Positions 15,420 through 17,181 of a stretch of DNA of 17,181 nt are shown piece after piece. The notes beneath the pieces are model-generated. The model made no database searches. It saw only the letters and a list, made by a program, of their open reading frames with translations, and was not told where the DNA came from. The position numbers were made by a program, and so were the translations under genes. Position 1 is the stretch's first letter. Each line of letters begins with the position of its first letter. Source of the DNA: Chloroflexota bacterium. GTDB taxonomy: Bacteria > Chloroflexota > Dormibacteria > Dormibacterales > Dormibacteraceae. Location of the stretch: the NCBI GenBank assembly GCA_005879675.1, contig VBJE01000216.1:1-17181 (forward strand), written 5' to 3'.

Positions 15420-15985
15420 TGGCGACGACCGCGGCGTCGCCCGGCTGGTCGCCGGACAACAACTGGTTCTGGGACGGAGAGCGCTGGAACGAAGCCGTGT
15501 CCGAGGACGGGAAGTGGCGCTTCGACGGCAGCGCCTGGGTGCCCTTCACCGGGTCGCGGACCGCGGTGCCCTCGCCCATCCCACCTCCGCCGCCCGCGCC
15601 ACCGACCCCCGTCGCACCGGCGCCTGCGCCCGCGGCCGTCATGCCGACGTGGGTCGATCCCTCCGAGATCGAGCGCCTCGAGCGCGAGAAGCAGGAGCGC
15701 GCGGCGATCGCCGCGCAGCCCGTGGAGCCGCTGCCCGCGGAGCTCGACTGGCGTCGCGCCGGCGAGTTCATCCAGTACAGCCGCACCGCGACGGTGCCGT
15801 CCTGGAAGCACGGCTACACGAGCCTGTTCATCTACCTCGGTTTGCTGTGGCTCTGCAGCCCGGTGGCCCTCGTCTACGTCTGGCTCACCGAATGGCGGCT
15901 CTACACCAAGGTGTATCGAACGGTGATCTGCTGCGTGTTCATCTCCGCGCTCATGACCTACGCCCGCTCGCGTTACGGGATGTAG
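15419..15985 (+). CDS. Membrane protein with two Trp-rich WDG repeats
   Basis: The function of this 188-residue protein is unknown. The N-terminus carries two short related repeats, WFWDGERW (16-23) and WRFDGSAW (33-40), of the Trp/Asp-Gly type seen in DUF2510-like proteins of GC-rich Gram-positive and related bacteria. A Pro/Ala-rich linker (about 50-75) and a charged helix (EIERLEREKQERAAIAAQ, 83-100) follow. Two membrane helices come next (about 133-156 and 166-182), and the protein ends in SRYGM. Its ATG shares one base with the TAA stop of the M16 peptidase gene (TAATG), so the two are almost certainly translated together and may work together, for example as adaptor or substrate of the peptidase (inference). 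Its TAG stop lies inside the -10-like box of the next gene. Confidence 0.8.
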   Translation: MATTAASPGWSPDNNWFWDGERWNEAVSEDGKWRFDGSAWVPFTGSRTAVPSPIPPPPPAPPTPVAPAPAPAAVMPTWVDPSEIERLEREKQERAAIAAQPVEPLPAELDWRRAGEFIQYSRTATVPSWKHGYTSLFIYLGLLWLCSPVALVYVWLTEWRLYTKVYRTVICCVFISALMTYARSRYGM

Positions 15986-15988
15986 CCT
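15983..15988 (+). promoter_or_regulatory. Possible -10 box (TAGCCT) placed for a leaderless substrate-binding-protein mRNA
   Basis: TAGCCT ends exactly 7 bases before the ATG at 15996, so transcription could start at the start codon itself. The box includes the stop codon of the preceding gene. No Shine-Dalgarno is present in the 10-base gap between the two genes. Confidence 0.35.
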
Positions 15989-15995
15989 TCCCCGG

Positions 15996-17181
15996 ATGCG
16001 CATCCGAGCCGGCCTGCTCGCGTTCGTCCTGGCGACGATCGCCTGCAACCCAACCGGCAACCCCGGCCCGTCGCCCGAGCCACTGGCGGACGACCAGACG
16101 CTGAGCTTCCCCATCGCGCAGGACGTCGCCGACTTCGACCCGGCGATGATCTCGACCGCGGCCGACGTCGACATCCTGCGCAACGTCTTCTCCGGTCTCT
16201 ACAAGTTCGACGCCCGGCTGCGGGAGCTCCCGGACCTCGCCCTGGGCCAGCCCACGGTCTCCGCCGACGGCTTGACCTACACCTTCCGCATCCGCTCGGA
16301 CGCGCACTTTTCCAACGGCGATACGGTCGCCGCCGACGACTTCGTCTACAGCTGGAACCGTGCGGCCGCCAGGCAGGGCGACTACGCGGGACTGTTCGAC
16401 GTCATCGCCGGCTACCCCGCGGTCGCGAACGGCAGCTCGGCGCAGATGAGCGGTCTGGCCGCGGTCGACGCGACGACGCTCACGGTGAAGCTCGGCAAGC
16501 GCAGCGGCTACTTCCTGCCTCTGGTCGGGCTGTGGCCGTTCTGGATCGTCGACCGCAAGGTCATCGCCTCCGCCGGCGAGGACGCGTGGTCGACGAAACC
16601 GGAGACCCTGATCGGCAGCGGCCCGTTTCGCATGAGCGCGCGCAGCCAAGGCCAGTCGATGGACTTCGTCCCGGTCAGCGGCTGGTACGGCGCCCAGAAG
16701 GACGGGAAGTCGGGCACGCTGACGCGCGTCCACGTCGAGGTCCAGGCCGACACGGGGACCGCGATCGCGAATTACGAGTCGGGCGTCTTCAGCCTCATCG
16801 GGTACGGGCGGCAGGCATTGCCACCGGCGGCGGCGACGCGCTACACCACCGACGCGAAGCTGAAGGGCCAGCTCGCGCTCGTCCCGCTCGGGCTCACGAT
16901 CTGGGTCGGATTCAACATCGGCCGCGGTCCGTTCGCCGGCATCGACGCCGGCCGCGCCGGCCGCCATGCGTTCAGCGCGGCCATCGATCGCAAGGCGCTG
17001 GTCGATGCGCTGTGCAACGAAAAGACGACCTGCGACGCGGCCGTCGGCGGCCTCGTGAGCAAGGGCCTGATCGGTTATCTCGGCGACGGCCAGGATCCGA
17101 ACGTCAAGTTCAACGCCGAGAAGGCGAAGGCCGAGTACCAGGCATGGGACCCGACCGGCGCGAAGGTGAAGGGCCTCAACT
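15996..17181 (+). CDS. ABC transporter substrate-binding lipoprotein, oligopeptide family (SBP_bac_5), 3' part cut off
   Basis: This is a predicted extracytoplasmic binding protein for an Opp/Dpp-type importer of peptides or similar solutes. 395 codons are visible; members usually have 500-600 residues, so the C-terminal quarter or more is outside. It starts with a short lipoprotein signal (MRIRAGLLAFVLATIAC) with the lipid-modified cysteine at residue 17; the lipobox TIAC is a loose match. Family signatures follow: IAQDVADFDPAMISTAADVDILRNVF, LYKFD, then GLTYTFRIRSDAHFSNGDTVAADDFVYSWNRA, and later IGSGPFRM and AAIDRKALVDAL. Two cysteines in LCNEKTTCD are close enough to form a disulfide. The ATG is 10 bases after the previous stop, with a -10-like box 7 bases before it. 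Permease and ATPase genes are expected downstream. Confidence 0.92.
   Translation, partial: MRIRAGLLAFVLATIACNPTGNPGPSPEPLADDQTLSFPIAQDVADFDPAMISTAADVDILRNVFSGLYKFDARLRELPDLALGQPTVSADGLTYTFRIRSDAHFSNGDTVAADDFVYSWNRAAARQGDYAGLFDVIAGYPAVANGSSAQMSGLAAVDATTLTVKLGKRSGYFLPLVGLWPFWIVDRKVIASAGEDAWSTKPETLIGSGPFRMSARSQGQSMDFVPVSGWYGAQKDGKSGTLTRVHVEVQADTGTAIANYESGVFSLIGYGRQALPPAAATRYTTDAKLKGQLALVPLGLTIWVGFNIGRGPFAGIDAGRAGRHAFSAAIDRKALVDALCNEKTTCDAAVGGLVSKGLIGYLGDGQDPNVKFNAEKAKAEYQAWDPTGAKVKGLN

Noticed and set aside
1..17181. CRISPR arrays, insertion sequences, prophage or toxin-antitoxin genes
   Set aside because: No regularly spaced repeats, transposase, integrase or phage motifs were found. The AbrB-like segment is fused to an ATPase and is not a free antitoxin.

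Overview
This is a very GC-rich bacterial chromosomal window. It carries a conserved housekeeping cluster on the minus strand (pcrA/uvrD, ligA, a small membrane protein, gatC), a tRNA-Lys gene and several accessory genes. The strong third-position G/C bias, the pcrA-ligA-gatC linkage, the near absence of Shine-Dalgarno sequences and the -10-like boxes close to start codons fit a soil-type lineage such as Dormibacterota, Chloroflexota or a deep actinobacterial group. The assignment is inference from style only. No phage, transposase, integrase or CRISPR array was seen.

Layout. (1) Positions 1-4685, minus strand: pcrA (uvrD-type helicase), ligA (NAD-dependent DNA ligase), a 67-aa two-helix membrane protein and the 5' part of gatC. 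pcrA/ligA and ligA/small ORF overlap by 4 bases (ATGA, GTGA), so this reads as one coupled operon for DNA repair and Gln/Asn-tRNA amidation. (2) 4712-5902, plus strand: a GAF plus class III nucleotide cyclase protein, starting only 26 bases from the pcrA start; its expected transition-state arginine is a tyrosine. (3) 5903-5983: a convergent intergenic stretch with a strong hairpin and an 11-bp direct repeat. (4) 5984-8875, minus strand: a secreted PKD/FIMAH-like protein, a PlsC-type acyltransferase and a membrane-anchored SLT (lysozyme-like) protein. (5) 8991-13533, plus strand: an ABC export module made of one large FtsX-like permease, split by a frameshift near 9910-9922, and two LolD/MacB-type ATPases. 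The first ATPase carries a C-terminal AbrB-like domain and a degenerate signature motif. (6) 13543-13600: a two-tier 58-bp inverted repeat, then tRNA-Lys(UUU) on the minus strand. (7) 13830-15985, plus strand: an M16-type zinc peptidase with a C-terminal membrane anchor, coupled by a TAATG overlap to a Trp-rich-repeat membrane protein. (8) 15996 to the window end: the 5' part of a lipoprotein of the oligopeptide-binding (SBP_bac_5) family, presumably the first gene of an Opp/Dpp importer.

The observations most worth following up are the ABC module (AbrB fusion, asymmetric ATPase pair, split permease), the altered cyclase active site, the M16 plus W-repeat pair, the 58-bp palindrome, and the recurrent -10-like box 4-10 bases before start codons, which suggests widespread leaderless or near-leaderless initiation.
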